A stretch of DNA of 37,945 nt from contig JADKKR010000015.1 of NCBI GenBank assembly GCA_016720395.1, positions 1-37,945 of the forward strand, read 5' to 3'. The stretch comes from Geobacteraceae bacterium. Lineage in GTDB: Bacteria; Desulfobacterota; Desulfuromonadia; Geobacterales; Pseudopelobacteraceae. The notes below the pieces were generated by a model that saw only the letters and a list, made by a program, of their open reading frames with translations, was not told the origin of the DNA and did not search any database. Of the stretch, positions 9,497 through 16,784 are shown in pieces. The translations under genes and the position numbers were made by a program. Every line of letters starts with the position of its first letter. Position 1 is the first letter of the stretch.

Positions 9497-10261
9497 ATGA
9501 ATGTTGGATTAATGGGCTTTGGTAAAACAGGCAAAGCGGTGGCGACAATTCTGCTGCAAAGCGAGGAGACCAAACTGCAGTGGGTCGTGCGCAGGTCGCA
9601 CACACTTGAGCACCGCTCTGTCCCTGAATTTCTTGGAATTTCGTCAAAAGAGCCTGGGCTGATATACTCTTCTGAAGAATATTCCGCCGCCGAACTTATC
9701 AAGCGGCTACCGGTTGATGTGATTATAGATTTCTCATCTCAAGATGGAATTGATTATTACGGCCACGATGCAGCAGATCAAGGAGTTGCTATTGTCAGCG
9801 CCATCTCCTCCTACGATCCTGATAAAATCGAATTTCTGGATCAATTAGCACAGCGTACAAGACTTTTATGGTCACCTAACATAACCATTGGAATAAATTT
9901 TTTGATCATTGCAGCAAAGATTTTAAAAAAAATAGCTCCATATACGGATATTGAAATTATAGAAGAACACTTCAAAGCTAAGCCGGAACTCTCTGGAACA
10001 GCAAGGAAGATTGCTGATGCCCTGAGCTTGCCGGAAAAAGATATCAAGGTTGTCAGAGCAGGCGGCATTATCGGGGTGCATGAAATCCTCTTCGGTTTTC
10101 CCTACCAAACTGTGCGGCTTCGACATGAGTCCATTTCCCGGGAGGCATTTGGAAACGGTGTACTGTTTGCCGCACAACACTTGATTGAAAAACCAAAGGG
10201 GCTGTATACTATGGAAGATCTCCTGATGCCATACTTTCATGTTGATACGACCGTCTGTTGA
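9497..10261 (+). CDS. Dihydrodipicolinate-reductase-like (DapB fold) oxidoreductase, divergent
   Basis: Protein of 254 residues with the DapB layout: an N-terminal Rossmann motif GFGKTGKAV (residues 7-15), a middle VIIDFSS strand, SPNITIGINFL matching the usual aPNfSiGvn segment, and a C-terminal dimer/substrate domain. Canonical enzymes reduce 4-hydroxy-tetrahydrodipicolinate in lysine synthesis using a motif of the type HHRHK-x-D-x-P-SGTA. Here that region reads EEHFKAKPELSGTA (156-169). One His and the SGTA loop remain, but the first catalytic His is Glu, and the Lys position, aligned without gaps, is Ala with Lys on either side. It may be a paralogue acting on another substrate rather than the housekeeping dapB. 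A purine-rich GGGGGAAG precedes the ATG. Base composition is more AT-rich than the neighbours. The stop lies in a 16-base tandem duplication. Confidence 0.78.
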   Translation: MNVGLMGFGKTGKAVATILLQSEETKLQWVVRRSHTLEHRSVPEFLGISSKEPGLIYSSEEYSAAELIKRLPVDVIIDFSSQDGIDYYGHDAADQGVAIVSAISSYDPDKIEFLDQLAQRTRLLWSPNITIGINFLIIAAKILKKIAPYTDIEIIEEHFKAKPELSGTARKIADALSLPEKDIKVVRAGGIIGVHEILFGFPYQTVRLRHESISREAFGNGVLFAAQHLIEKPKGLYTMEDLLMPYFHVDTTVC

Positions 10262-10272
10262 TACGACCGTCT
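10241..10272 (+). repeat. Exact 16-base tandem duplication across the DapB-like stop codon
   Basis: GTTGATACGACCGTCT occurs at 10241-10256 and again, without spacer, at 10257-10272. The stop used (TGA 10259-10261) is formed inside the second copy. With one copy only, the frame would read VDTTVLK and end at a TAG a few codons later, so the duplication appears recent and replaces the last two residues with a single Cys. Confidence 0.9.
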
Positions 10273-10288
10273 TGAAATAGTAACCGGC

Positions 10289-10308
10289 TTACATGATCCT
10301 GTAAATTT
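10289..10308 (+). terminator. Candidate weak terminator after the DapB-like gene
   Basis: Inverted repeat TTACA (10289-10293) / TGTAA (10300-10304) with a 6-base loop, followed by ATTTT. Short, AT-rich stem; it may equally be an operator-like element upstream of the LapA/Mrp genes. Confidence 0.3.
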
Positions 10309-10345
10309 TCCGCCACATCACATGTGTCAATTGGGAGGAGTTCAC

Positions 10346-10680
10346 ATGAAATTTGCGCAATTCATTTGCCATTCTTTTTTCCGCTCTGTTAATTGCATTT
10401 TCACTACATAATTCACAACGGGTACAGGTTCAGTTTCTGCGCTGGTATTTTCTAGGGAGCGCTGGTCTTTGTAATGCTGATGCATTTTTACCGCTGGACT
10501 TCTTGCCATGTTTTTCGCAGCACTGCCAGGCTTTTTCAGGAACCGTTCCGGGATAAAATCACTCAAAAAAAGAACTTGATAAACCCAACCTGGAAAAAGA
10601 TCTGCAACTGACTGAGCTTGCAACGCAGCAGTTGGAGAAAGAAAGCCTACTGACTGAAAACAAAGGATACCCTTCTGTTG
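10346..10680 (+). pseudogene. LapA-like (DUF1049) small membrane protein, broken by four frameshifts
   Basis: A GGGAGGAG ribosome site at 10333-10340 precedes ATG 10346, but the frame fails after seven codons. Conserved text continues by stepping one base at each of four homopolymers: TTT (10365-10367), GGG (10455-10457), TTTTT (10485-10489) and A7 (10565-10571). Removing one base from each gives MKFAQFIAILFSALLIAF, then SLHNSQRVQVQFLRWYF, two hydrophobic stretches with GALVFVMLMHFTAGLLAMFF, and a charged coiled tail SLKKELDKPNLEKDLQ. This is the layout of LapA-type proteins: two N-terminal helices plus a cytoplasmic coiled coil. The 3' end is uncertain; the last frame runs on into mrpA. All four steps are in the same direction, which favours read errors over decay. 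Confidence 0.68.
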
Positions 10681-12990
10681 AATACTATGCTGATCGCACT
10701 GGTTATGTCCGGGTTCGTAGCCGCGCTGGCTGCGCCCGCCCTGTATCACTTCTTTCCGAGGTTTGCAGGGAGACTCTGTCCGCTGCTGCCGCTGGCCCTT
10801 TGTGCCTGCCTGTTGGCTCTCGTTGGGCAGATATCCGCGGAGACTCCCCTGCTCTTTTCGCTCCCCTGGATTCCGTCTCTGGGAATTTCCTTTTCCCTCT
10901 ATCTGGACGGCCTGGGACTGCTGTTTGCGCTGCTGGTGACCGGTATCGGTTTTTTGGTGTTTCTCTACACGCCTGCCTATATGGGTAACGACGTCAGACT
11001 GGGGAAACTGTCCGGCTGGCTGTTCGCGTTTATGGCCGCCATGCTCGGCACTACCCTGGCCGGCAACCTGATTACGCTGTTTGTGTTCTGGGAGTTGACC
11101 GGTCTCTGCTCCTATCTGCTGATCGGCTTTGATCATGAGCAGGAAGAATCCCGACGGGCAGCACTCCAGGCGCTCCTTGTAACCGGAATCGGTGGTCTGG
11201 CGCTGCTGGCAGGCTTTATTCTGCTGGGAAACATCTCCGGCACGATGGAACTGGCCGAACTGCTGGGGCGTGGTGATGCTGTGCGGTCACACCCCCTCTA
11301 TCTTCCCGCCCTGCTGCTGGTCCTGGCCGGGGCCTTCACCAAGTCGGCCCAGTTTCCCTTCCACTTCTGGCTCCCCGCCGCCATGGCGGCGCCGACGCCG
11401 GTCAGCGCCTACCTTCATTCCGCCACCATGGTCAAGCTGGGGGTGTTCCTGCTGGCCCGTATGACCCCGGTGCTGGGGGGGACTGATGCCTGGCTGTATC
11501 TGGTCGTCGTGACCGGCGGGATAACCATGCTGACCGGCGGGGTGCTGGCACTGCTGCGCAATGACCTTAAGCAGATCCTGGCCTGGTCCACCGTCAGCGC
11601 CCTCGGCACCCTGATGCTGCTGCTGGGAATCGGGTCGCCGGTCGCAACCACTGCGGCCATGGTCTTCCTGCTCGTCCACGCCCTCTACAAAAGCTCGCTG
11701 TTTCTGGCTGCCGGCGCTGTGGATCACGGTGCCGGTACACGAGACATCACCCGTCTTGGCAGTCTGGTTAAGTCCATGCCCTGGGTCGCTGCCGGAGCGG
11801 GACTGGCCGCACTCTCCATGGCCGGCCTGCCCCCGCTGGCCGGTTTCATCGCCAAGGAGCTGTTGTATGAAGCCAAACTCCAGGCACCGCTGGCACCATT
11901 CCTGATTACCACCGTCGGAGTTGTCAGCAATGCCCTGGCCGTTGCCGCAGGCATCCTGGCCGTCTGGCTGCCCTTCTTCGGCCGGGGTGGCGACCCTGAT
12001 CTGCGACCGCACCGGGTGGAGATCGGTCTCTGGCTGCCGCCACTCGTACCCGGCCTGCTGGGGTTGGGGATCGGACTGTTCCCCGCCCCTGTCGGGCAGT
12101 GGCTGGTGGCACCGGCTGTGGCCGCTACCCGTGGTGAGCCTGCCCTGGTAAATCTGGCCCTCTGGCACGGGTTCAACCCGGTGCTGCAGCTCAGCCTGGT
12201 CACACTGGGTGCGGGATTCGCCCTTGCCGCCCTGCGCGGCCCTCTGCTCCGCAAACTGCCCGAACCTGGCAACAGACCGGTGTGGGGTCCGGAGCATCTT
12301 TACGGAATGCTGCTCAGCGGCCTGCAGGGATTTTCTGCGCGGCTGACGCTCACCCTGCAAAGTGGTCGACTGCGCTACTACCTGATGATCGTGGTAGGAG
12401 TTACCGTCGTCCTCGTCGGATTCACCTTCCTGACCGGCAGCGGAGAACTGCCGTCAAGCCTGCCCCGGCCCGACGGCGGCATCCATGAGTGGCTTACAGC
12501 CATTGTCATTCTGGCCGCGGCCGTTATGGCGACGGTCACCCGTTCGCGGCTGGCGGCGGTTGCGGCCATCGGCACGGTCGGCTATGGCGTGGCCCTGATC
12601 TACATCCTGTTCGGTGCGCCCGACCTGGCCATGACCCAGTTCTGTATTGAGACCCTCTCCATCATCCTGTTCGTTCTGGTTCTGCATCGCCTGCCGCAAT
12701 TCACGCTGCTTTCCAACAGGGCCACGAGGGTTCGTGACCTGCTGGTGTCCCTCTCCATCGGCGGCCTGATGACTCTCATGGTCCTAATGGCGGTTTCCCG
12801 GCCGCTCTCCTCCCACATCAGCACCTGGTTCCTGGAACAGAGCCTTCCGGCCGGTCACGGGCGGAACGTGGTCAATGTGATTCTGGTGGATTTCAGGGCA
12901 CTGGACACTCTGGGGGAAATTACGGTCCTGGCCGTGGCAGCCCTGGGGGTGTACAGTCTTCTTAAAAAACGGCACAAGGAGGAGAGCTAG
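10678..12990 (+). CDS. mrpA: Mrp Na+/H+ antiporter subunit A (MrpA/MnhA)
   Basis: Largest subunit of the multi-protein Mrp cation/proton antiporter; about 770 residues and about 20 membrane helices. The N-terminal two thirds are homologous to complex I subunit NuoL: LFVFWELTGLCSYLLIGF carries the conserved helix-5 Glu (Glu139 from the TTG start), followed by KSAQFPFHFWLPAAMAAPTP. The C-terminal third holds the MrpA-specific extension (DUF4040/MbhD- and MbhE-like), including GAPDLAMTQFCIETLSIILF. The size fits MrpA with a separate MrpB. The start is ambiguous: TTG 10678 (11 bases after AAGGA) or ATG 10687; both give a plausible first helix. mrpB begins 3 bases after the stop. Proton-motive-force-driven Na+ (or K+) export is the established role of the complex. 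Confidence 0.94.
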   Translation: MNTMLIALVMSGFVAALAAPALYHFFPRFAGRLCPLLPLALCACLLALVGQISAETPLLFSLPWIPSLGISFSLYLDGLGLLFALLVTGIGFLVFLYTPAYMGNDVRLGKLSGWLFAFMAAMLGTTLAGNLITLFVFWELTGLCSYLLIGFDHEQEESRRAALQALLVTGIGGLALLAGFILLGNISGTMELAELLGRGDAVRSHPLYLPALLLVLAGAFTKSAQFPFHFWLPAAMAAPTPVSAYLHSATMVKLGVFLLARMTPVLGGTDAWLYLVVVTGGITMLTGGVLALLRNDLKQILAWSTVSALGTLMLLLGIGSPVATTAAMVFLLVHALYKSSLFLAAGAVDHGAGTRDITRLGSLVKSMPWVAAGAGLAALSMAGLPPLAGFIAKELLYEAKLQAPLAPFLITTVGVVSNALAVAAGILAVWLPFFGRGGDPDLRPHRVEIGLWLPPLVPGLLGLGIGLFPAPVGQWLVAPAVAATRGEPALVNLALWHGFNPVLQLSLVTLGAGFALAALRGPLLRKLPEPGNRPVWGPEHLYGMLLSGLQGFSARLTLTLQSGRLRYYLMIVVGVTVVLVGFTFLTGSGELPSSLPRPDGGIHEWLTAIVILAAAVMATVTRSRLAAVAAIGTVGYGVALIYILFGAPDLAMTQFCIETLSIILFVLVLHRLPQFTLLSNRATRVRDLLVSLSIGGLMTLMVLMAVSRPLSSHISTWFLEQSLPAGHGRNVVNVILVDFRALDTLGEITVLAVAALGVYSLLKKRHKEES

Positions 12991-12993
12991 GCC

Positions 12994-13401
12994 ATGCAGT
13001 CACTGATTCTGTCAACAGCCATCCGGCTCCTGATGCCGCTGTTCCTTCTGTTTTCGGTTTTTCTGCTGCTGCGCGGACATAACGAACCGGGCGGCGGCTT
13101 CGTAGGAGGGTTAGTGGCGGCCGCCGCCTTTGCCCTCTATTCCCTGGCTCACGGTGCCGAGGCCGGCCGCAGGATGCTGCGGGTCGATCCGCGCCTGATG
13201 GTGGCTTTCGGCCTGATGACGACACTGGTGAGCGGCATGCTCCCTTTCTTCTCAGGGCAGCCCTTTCTGACCTCTCTCTGGAGCACATTCCCGGCGCCGG
13301 TTATCGGACATGCCGGTTCGCCACTCCTGTTCGATACCGGTGTCTATCTTGTGGTGGCAGGCATGTCGCTCCTGATTATCTTCAGCCTGATGGAGGACTA
13401 G
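12994..13401 (+). CDS. mrpB: Mrp antiporter subunit B (MrpB/MnhB)
   Basis: Membrane subunit of 135 residues with about four helices. The family motif RGHNEPGGGFVGGLVAA lies near residues 27-43, with a second conserved segment FDTGVYLVVAGMSLLI near the C-terminus. MrpB sits against MrpA in the antiporter complex. It starts 3 bases after mrpA, and its TAG stop directly abuts the GTG start of mrpC, so translation is probably coupled. Confidence 0.94.
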   Translation: MQSLILSTAIRLLMPLFLLFSVFLLLRGHNEPGGGFVGGLVAAAAFALYSLAHGAEAGRRMLRVDPRLMVAFGLMTTLVSGMLPFFSGQPFLTSLWSTFPAPVIGHAGSPLLFDTGVYLVVAGMSLLIIFSLMED

Positions 13402-13764
13402 GTGGAAAGCGTGCTGGCTGTCGTTATCGGAGGATTGTATGCCGCGGGTATGTACCTGATGGTGCGGCGGAGCATTATCAAGATGATCTTCGGCCTGGCA
13501 CTGCTGGGCAACGCCGCAAACCTGCTGATTTTCACGGTGGGCAGGCTCACCCGCGGCCGGCCGCCCCATGTCCTGCCGGGCGAACTCATGCCGTCCCTGC
13601 CGGTGGCGGACCCGGTCCCCCAGGCCCTGATCCTGACCGCCATCGTCATTGGATTCGGTGTTCAGGCCTTTGCCCTGGTACTGATCAAGCGTGTCTATCA
13701 GAGCGTGGGGAGCGACGACCAGGACGATTTGGTCGCAGAAAACAGGCCGGGAGGTGAAGAGTGA
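13402..13764 (+). CDS. mrpC: Mrp antiporter subunit C (MrpC/MnhC, NuoK-like)
   Basis: NuoK-related membrane subunit of 120 residues with three helices. Visible family text: GGLYAAGMYLMVRRSIIKMI near the start, LLGNAANLLIFTVG, and DPVPQALILTAIVIGFGVQA in the last helix, which is highly conserved in MrpC. The GTG start follows the mrpB stop without a gap; the TGA stop overlaps the mrpD GTG by four bases (GTGA). In the complex MrpC lies between the A and D antiporter-like subunits. Confidence 0.94.
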   Translation: MESVLAVVIGGLYAAGMYLMVRRSIIKMIFGLALLGNAANLLIFTVGRLTRGRPPHVLPGELMPSLPVADPVPQALILTAIVIGFGVQAFALVLIKRVYQSVGSDDQDDLVAENRPGGEE

Positions 13765-15266
13765 GGCATCTGTTCCTGTTCCTCCCGCTGTTGATCCCGC
13801 TTGTCACGGCTGTCCTCGGTCTGCTGGCCTGGAACAAACCACGGCTGCAGAGAATGTTGGGGGTCTGCGGGACAGCAACGCTGCTGGCTTCCGCGGCAGC
13901 ACTCCTGGTCACGGTGCTCAAGGAGGGTATCATCAGCGCCCAGGCCGGAAACTGGCCGGCCCCGTTCGGTATCACCCTGGTGGCGGACATATTCAGTGCC
14001 TTGATGGTTCTGGCAGCCGGCGTCATGGGACTGGCCGTGTCGATCTATTCACTGGCGGATACGGACCGTCATCACGAGTCCGTCGGCTACTACCCCTTGC
14101 TGCAGGTGCTTCTGCTCGGTGTGTGCGGATCTTTTCTGACCGGCGATCTCTTTAACCTGTATGTCTGGTTCGAGGTCATGCTGATCGCCTCCTTTGTGCT
14201 GCTGGCCATGGGCGGACGACGGGAGCAGATGGAAGGGGCCATCAAATACGTAGCCCTGAACCTGATCGCCTCGGCTTTCTTCCTGGCGGGGATCGGCCTT
14301 TTGTACGGCGTCGTCGGAACCCTGAACATGGCCGATCTGGCAGTAAGGCTGCGGGCTGTGCCCCATGTCGGCACCGTGCCGGTAATTGCCGTGCTGCTCT
14401 TCTGCGCATTCAGCATCAAAGCCGCCGTTTTCCCCTTTTTCTTCTGGCTGCCCGCCTCGTACCATACGGCGCCGGTTGCGGTCATTACCATCTTTTCGGC
14501 TCTGCTTACCAAGGTAGGGGTGTATGTCCTGATCAGGATTTTCACCCTGATCTTTATCCAGGAAACTTCAACCGGCCAGCCGGTCATCCTGGCAGCAACC
14601 ATATTCACCATGATGGCCGGCGCATTGGGAGCCACGGCCCAGCCGGAGTTGCGTCGCATTCTCACCTTCTGTGTCGTGAGCCAGATCGGCTATATGCTGA
14701 TGGGATTGGGAATCATGACTCCACTTGCCCTGGCCGGCAGCATCTTTTTCATGCTGCACATCATCGCTGCCAAGTCGGCTCTCTTTCTGTCAACCGGCAT
14801 TGTGTCACGCCTGACCGGGACAACCGAACTTGCCAGGCTGGGCGGTCTCTACCACAAGCGACCACTGCTGGCCGCACTCTTTCTGGTCCCTGCCCTCTCC
14901 GTGGCGGGTATCCCCCCCCTCTCCGGATTCTGGGGTAAGCTGGCACTGATACAGGCCGCCCTTGGGACAGGTCACTACCTGACCGTGACTGTTGCCCTGG
15001 GTGTAAGTATCCTGACCCTCTATTACCTGGTCAGGGCCTGGTCCGAGATATTCTGGAAGAAGCGCCAGGGCACGGATAATGATGAGTACCACCACGTTTC
15101 GCCAACTCATCGACGGCAGATGCTGGTACCGACAGTGCTACTGGCATCTGTCTCGCTGCTGATGGGGATTGCCGCCGAACCGGTTTTCCGGCTGTCACTG
15201 CTGGCAGCCCGCCAGCTTCTGGATCCGGGAAGCTATATCAGTGCGGTTCTGGGGGTACGACCATGA
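13761..15266 (+). CDS. mrpD: Mrp antiporter subunit D (MrpD/MnhD, NuoM/NuoN-like)
   Basis: Second antiporter-like subunit, 501 residues and about 14 helices. FNLYVWFEVMLIASFVLLA contains the conserved helix-5 Glu (Glu138), and KAAVFPFFFWLPASYHTAPV the helix-7/8 Lys region; both are required for proton translocation in characterised homologues. HIIAAKSALFLSTG and VAGIPPLSGFWGK follow. The start is GTG inside the mrpC stop, and the stop overlaps the mrpE ATG, so the gene is translationally linked on both sides. Confidence 0.95.
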   Translation: MRHLFLFLPLLIPLVTAVLGLLAWNKPRLQRMLGVCGTATLLASAAALLVTVLKEGIISAQAGNWPAPFGITLVADIFSALMVLAAGVMGLAVSIYSLADTDRHHESVGYYPLLQVLLLGVCGSFLTGDLFNLYVWFEVMLIASFVLLAMGGRREQMEGAIKYVALNLIASAFFLAGIGLLYGVVGTLNMADLAVRLRAVPHVGTVPVIAVLLFCAFSIKAAVFPFFFWLPASYHTAPVAVITIFSALLTKVGVYVLIRIFTLIFIQETSTGQPVILAATIFTMMAGALGATAQPELRRILTFCVVSQIGYMLMGLGIMTPLALAGSIFFMLHIIAAKSALFLSTGIVSRLTGTTELARLGGLYHKRPLLAALFLVPALSVAGIPPLSGFWGKLALIQAALGTGHYLTVTVALGVSILTLYYLVRAWSEIFWKKRQGTDNDEYHHVSPTHRRQMLVPTVLLASVSLLMGIAAEPVFRLSLLAARQLLDPGSYISAVLGVRP

Positions 15267-15736
15267 CGGCGTTTCTGGCCAATATCCTGCTGGCCCTGGC
15301 CTGGATGGCGCTGACCGGCACCTTCACCGTCGGAGGAATGTTTACCGGCCTTGTGTTCGGCTATTGTGTGCTCTGGATCGGTCGCCGGGACCGGAGCACC
15401 GCAGCCTACCGGTCGAAGATCGTGGCAGTTGCCGAATTTGTGCTGTTTTTCCTGAAAGAGCTGTTGATCGCCAACCTGCGGGTGGCCCACGACGTGCTCA
15501 CCCCGAAGCACCACATGACTCCCGGTATTGTGGCTGTGCCGCTTGAACTTGAAAGTGATCTGCAGATCACCCTGCTGGCTACCCTGATCACTCTGACGCC
15601 CGGGACCTTGAGCCTGCACGTCGCCGAGGACCGGCGGACGCTGTACGTCCATGCCATGTACATCGACGATTCAAACATGCTGGTTAAGCAGATCAAGCAA
15701 GGCTTCGAGCGCCGGGTCAGGGAGGTTTTTCAATGA
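15263..15736 (+). CDS. mrpE: Mrp antiporter subunit E (MrpE/MnhE)
   Basis: Subunit of 157 residues with two or three N-terminal helices and a soluble C-terminal domain. Typical text: FTVGGMFTGLVFGY, ELLIANLRVAHDVLTP, and LLATLITLTPGTLSLHVAED, the most conserved block of the family. It overlaps mrpD and mrpF by four bases each (ATGA). MrpE is needed for assembly and activity of the complex in studied bacteria. Confidence 0.94.
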   Translation: MTAFLANILLALAWMALTGTFTVGGMFTGLVFGYCVLWIGRRDRSTAAYRSKIVAVAEFVLFFLKELLIANLRVAHDVLTPKHHMTPGIVAVPLELESDLQITLLATLITLTPGTLSLHVAEDRRTLYVHAMYIDDSNMLVKQIKQGFERRVREVFQ

Positions 15737-16008
15737 CACTGGCTGACTTTGTTTCCCGGATCATCCTCCCGCTGCTGGGTGTCGGGCTTGTGCTGACCTT
15801 TTTTCGCATACTGCGCGGGCCGAGCCTGCCTGACCGGGTGGTTGCGCTGGATCTGACGGCGACCTTCATTATCGCGATTTCCGCCGTCTACTCCATCGCC
15901 AGTGGCCAACCCTCCTACCTTGATGCGGCGGTGGTACTGGCCCTGATCACCTTTCTCGGCACCGTGGCTTTTGCCTATTACCTGCACCGGAGGGGCGGCA
16001 ATGAATGA
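15733..16008 (+). CDS. mrpF: Mrp antiporter subunit F (MrpF/MnhF)
   Basis: Three-helix membrane subunit of 91 residues. The family core RGPSLPDRVVALDLTATFII (residues 29-48) is intact, followed by the conserved Asp in SYLDAAVVLALITFLGTVAF. MrpF is proposed to take part in the ion path of the complex. The ATG overlaps the mrpE stop, and the TGA stop (16006-16008) overlaps the beginning of mrpG. Confidence 0.95.
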   Translation: MTLADFVSRIILPLLGVGLVLTFFRILRGPSLPDRVVALDLTATFIIAISAVYSIASGQPSYLDAAVVLALITFLGTVAFAYYLHRRGGNE

Positions 16009-16429
16009 TACGATAATCGCCGTTTTGCTATGCTTTGGCACTTTTTTCTGCCTGGTGGCAGCCATCGGCGTGGCACGCATGCCGGACATCTATATGCGCC
16101 TTTCCGCCGCCTCCAAGGCCTCATCCCTGGGAACAGGATTTATCCTGCTGGCGGTTGCCATCTTCTTCGGCAGCACGGAGGTTACCGGCAAGATCATTGC
16201 CATCATCGCCTTCACCCTGCTGACCGCACCGGTGGCCGCCCATATGCTGGGACGTGCCGCCTACTTCAGCGGGGAACCGCTCTGGAAAAAGAGTGTCCGC
16301 GATGAGCTTGGGAGCGGCGGGGAGTGGTTTCGGCACAAGGATGGTGCGGTTGAAATACCTGTGAACTCAGACACTGTGCTTGAGTCAGCTGACAAGGAAA
16401 ATTTGGAAAAGAAAAAATATGGAGAGTAG
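16001..16429 (+). CDS. mrpG: Mrp antiporter subunit G (MrpG/MnhG)
   Basis: Last subunit of the operon. I use ATG 16001, preceded by GGAGGGGC, giving about 142 residues; an in-frame start at 15971 would add ten residues lying inside mrpF. Three helices with the family text IGVARMPDIYMRLSAASKAS and LTAPVAAHMLGRAAYFSG. After the usual end of the family there is a charged tail of roughly 40 residues (to ENLEKKKYGE) without recognisable fold. No strong terminator follows; only a 5-bp hairpin at 16444-16457. Confidence 0.92.
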   Translation: MNDTIIAVLLCFGTFFCLVAAIGVARMPDIYMRLSAASKASSLGTGFILLAVAIFFGSTEVTGKIIAIIAFTLLTAPVAAHMLGRAAYFSGEPLWKKSVRDELGSGGEWFRHKDGAVEIPVNSDTVLESADKENLEKKKYGE

Positions 16430-16443
16430 GATCGTGCGGGGAC

Positions 16444-16457
16444 GACTAATGATAGTC
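16444..16457. repeat. Small hairpin between convergent mrpG and c7 cytochrome genes
   Basis: GACTA (16444-16448), loop ATGA, TAGTC (16453-16457). It lies in the 82-base gap between two convergent transcription units. It has no T-run on either side, so a terminator role is possible but weak. Nothing else recognisable is present in this gap. Confidence 0.3.
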
Positions 16458-16511
16458 TACGAATGAGTAACTCTATATCAGAATTGATCTCGAAAGTGTT
16501 TGATTAATAAA

Positions 16512-16784
16512 CTACATGTTATGACAGTCTCTACATATTGTGGGGCCGGTTTTCATATCACGGTGACATCCAGTACAGGTTTTGTGTGCCCAGTCACTGC
16601 AAAAGTAGATAATTTTCCCGGGATTTTTTTCATGGCATTTATTACAGTTCTTCAGTGCTGTTTGATGTCTTTTGTGCGGGAACGAAACCTTGCCCAATTT
16701 TGATTGAAATTCAATAAAATCAGCAGCATAAGCAGGATCCGCAACGGTAAACAGGACAATAAAGGCAACAACCGTTATTTTCAT
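16512..16784 (-). CDS. Triheme cytochrome c7, PpcA family (periplasmic)
   Basis: Secreted electron carrier of 90 residues. Residues 1-20 form a signal peptide with likely cleavage AYA|ADF. Three heme-binding motifs are seen: CNKCH (47-51), CTGCH (70-74) and CRDCH (84-88). The extra ligand His are FPHKRH (His37, His40) and WAH (His67), giving six His for three bis-His hemes. Spacing and text (GKVSFPHKRH, CHEKNPGKI, MKTGPTICRDCH) match the PpcA-E proteins of Geobacter, which shuttle electrons across the periplasm. Unusual is a non-heme Cys62 (YFCSDWAH). The ATG overlaps the TPR-gene stop by four bases, making it the last gene of the pal-clc-TPR operon. A paralogue number (ppcA-E) cannot be assigned. 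Confidence 0.93.
   Translation of the reverse strand: MKITVVAFIVLFTVADPAYAADFIEFQSKLGKVSFPHKRHQTALKNCNKCHEKNPGKIIYFCSDWAHKTCTGCHRDMKTGPTICRDCHNM

Noticed and set aside
10632..10988. 118-codon plus frame overlapping the mrpA start
   Set aside because: Only its first part is LapA-tail sequence; the remainder is mrpA read in a wrong frame.
10342..11136. 264-codon minus-strand frame covering the LapA-like region and the mrpA start
   Set aside because: Hydrophilic low-complexity text; the plus strand carries clear conserved sequence in the same interval.
11287..12360. 357-codon open frame on the minus strand
   Set aside because: Antisense to mrpA, very rich in Gln/Gly/Arg, no recognisable domain or ribosome site.
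16500..16703. 67-codon plus-strand frame near the c7 cytochrome gene
   Set aside because: Antisense to the cytochrome gene, whose three CXXCH motifs and signal peptide are unambiguous.
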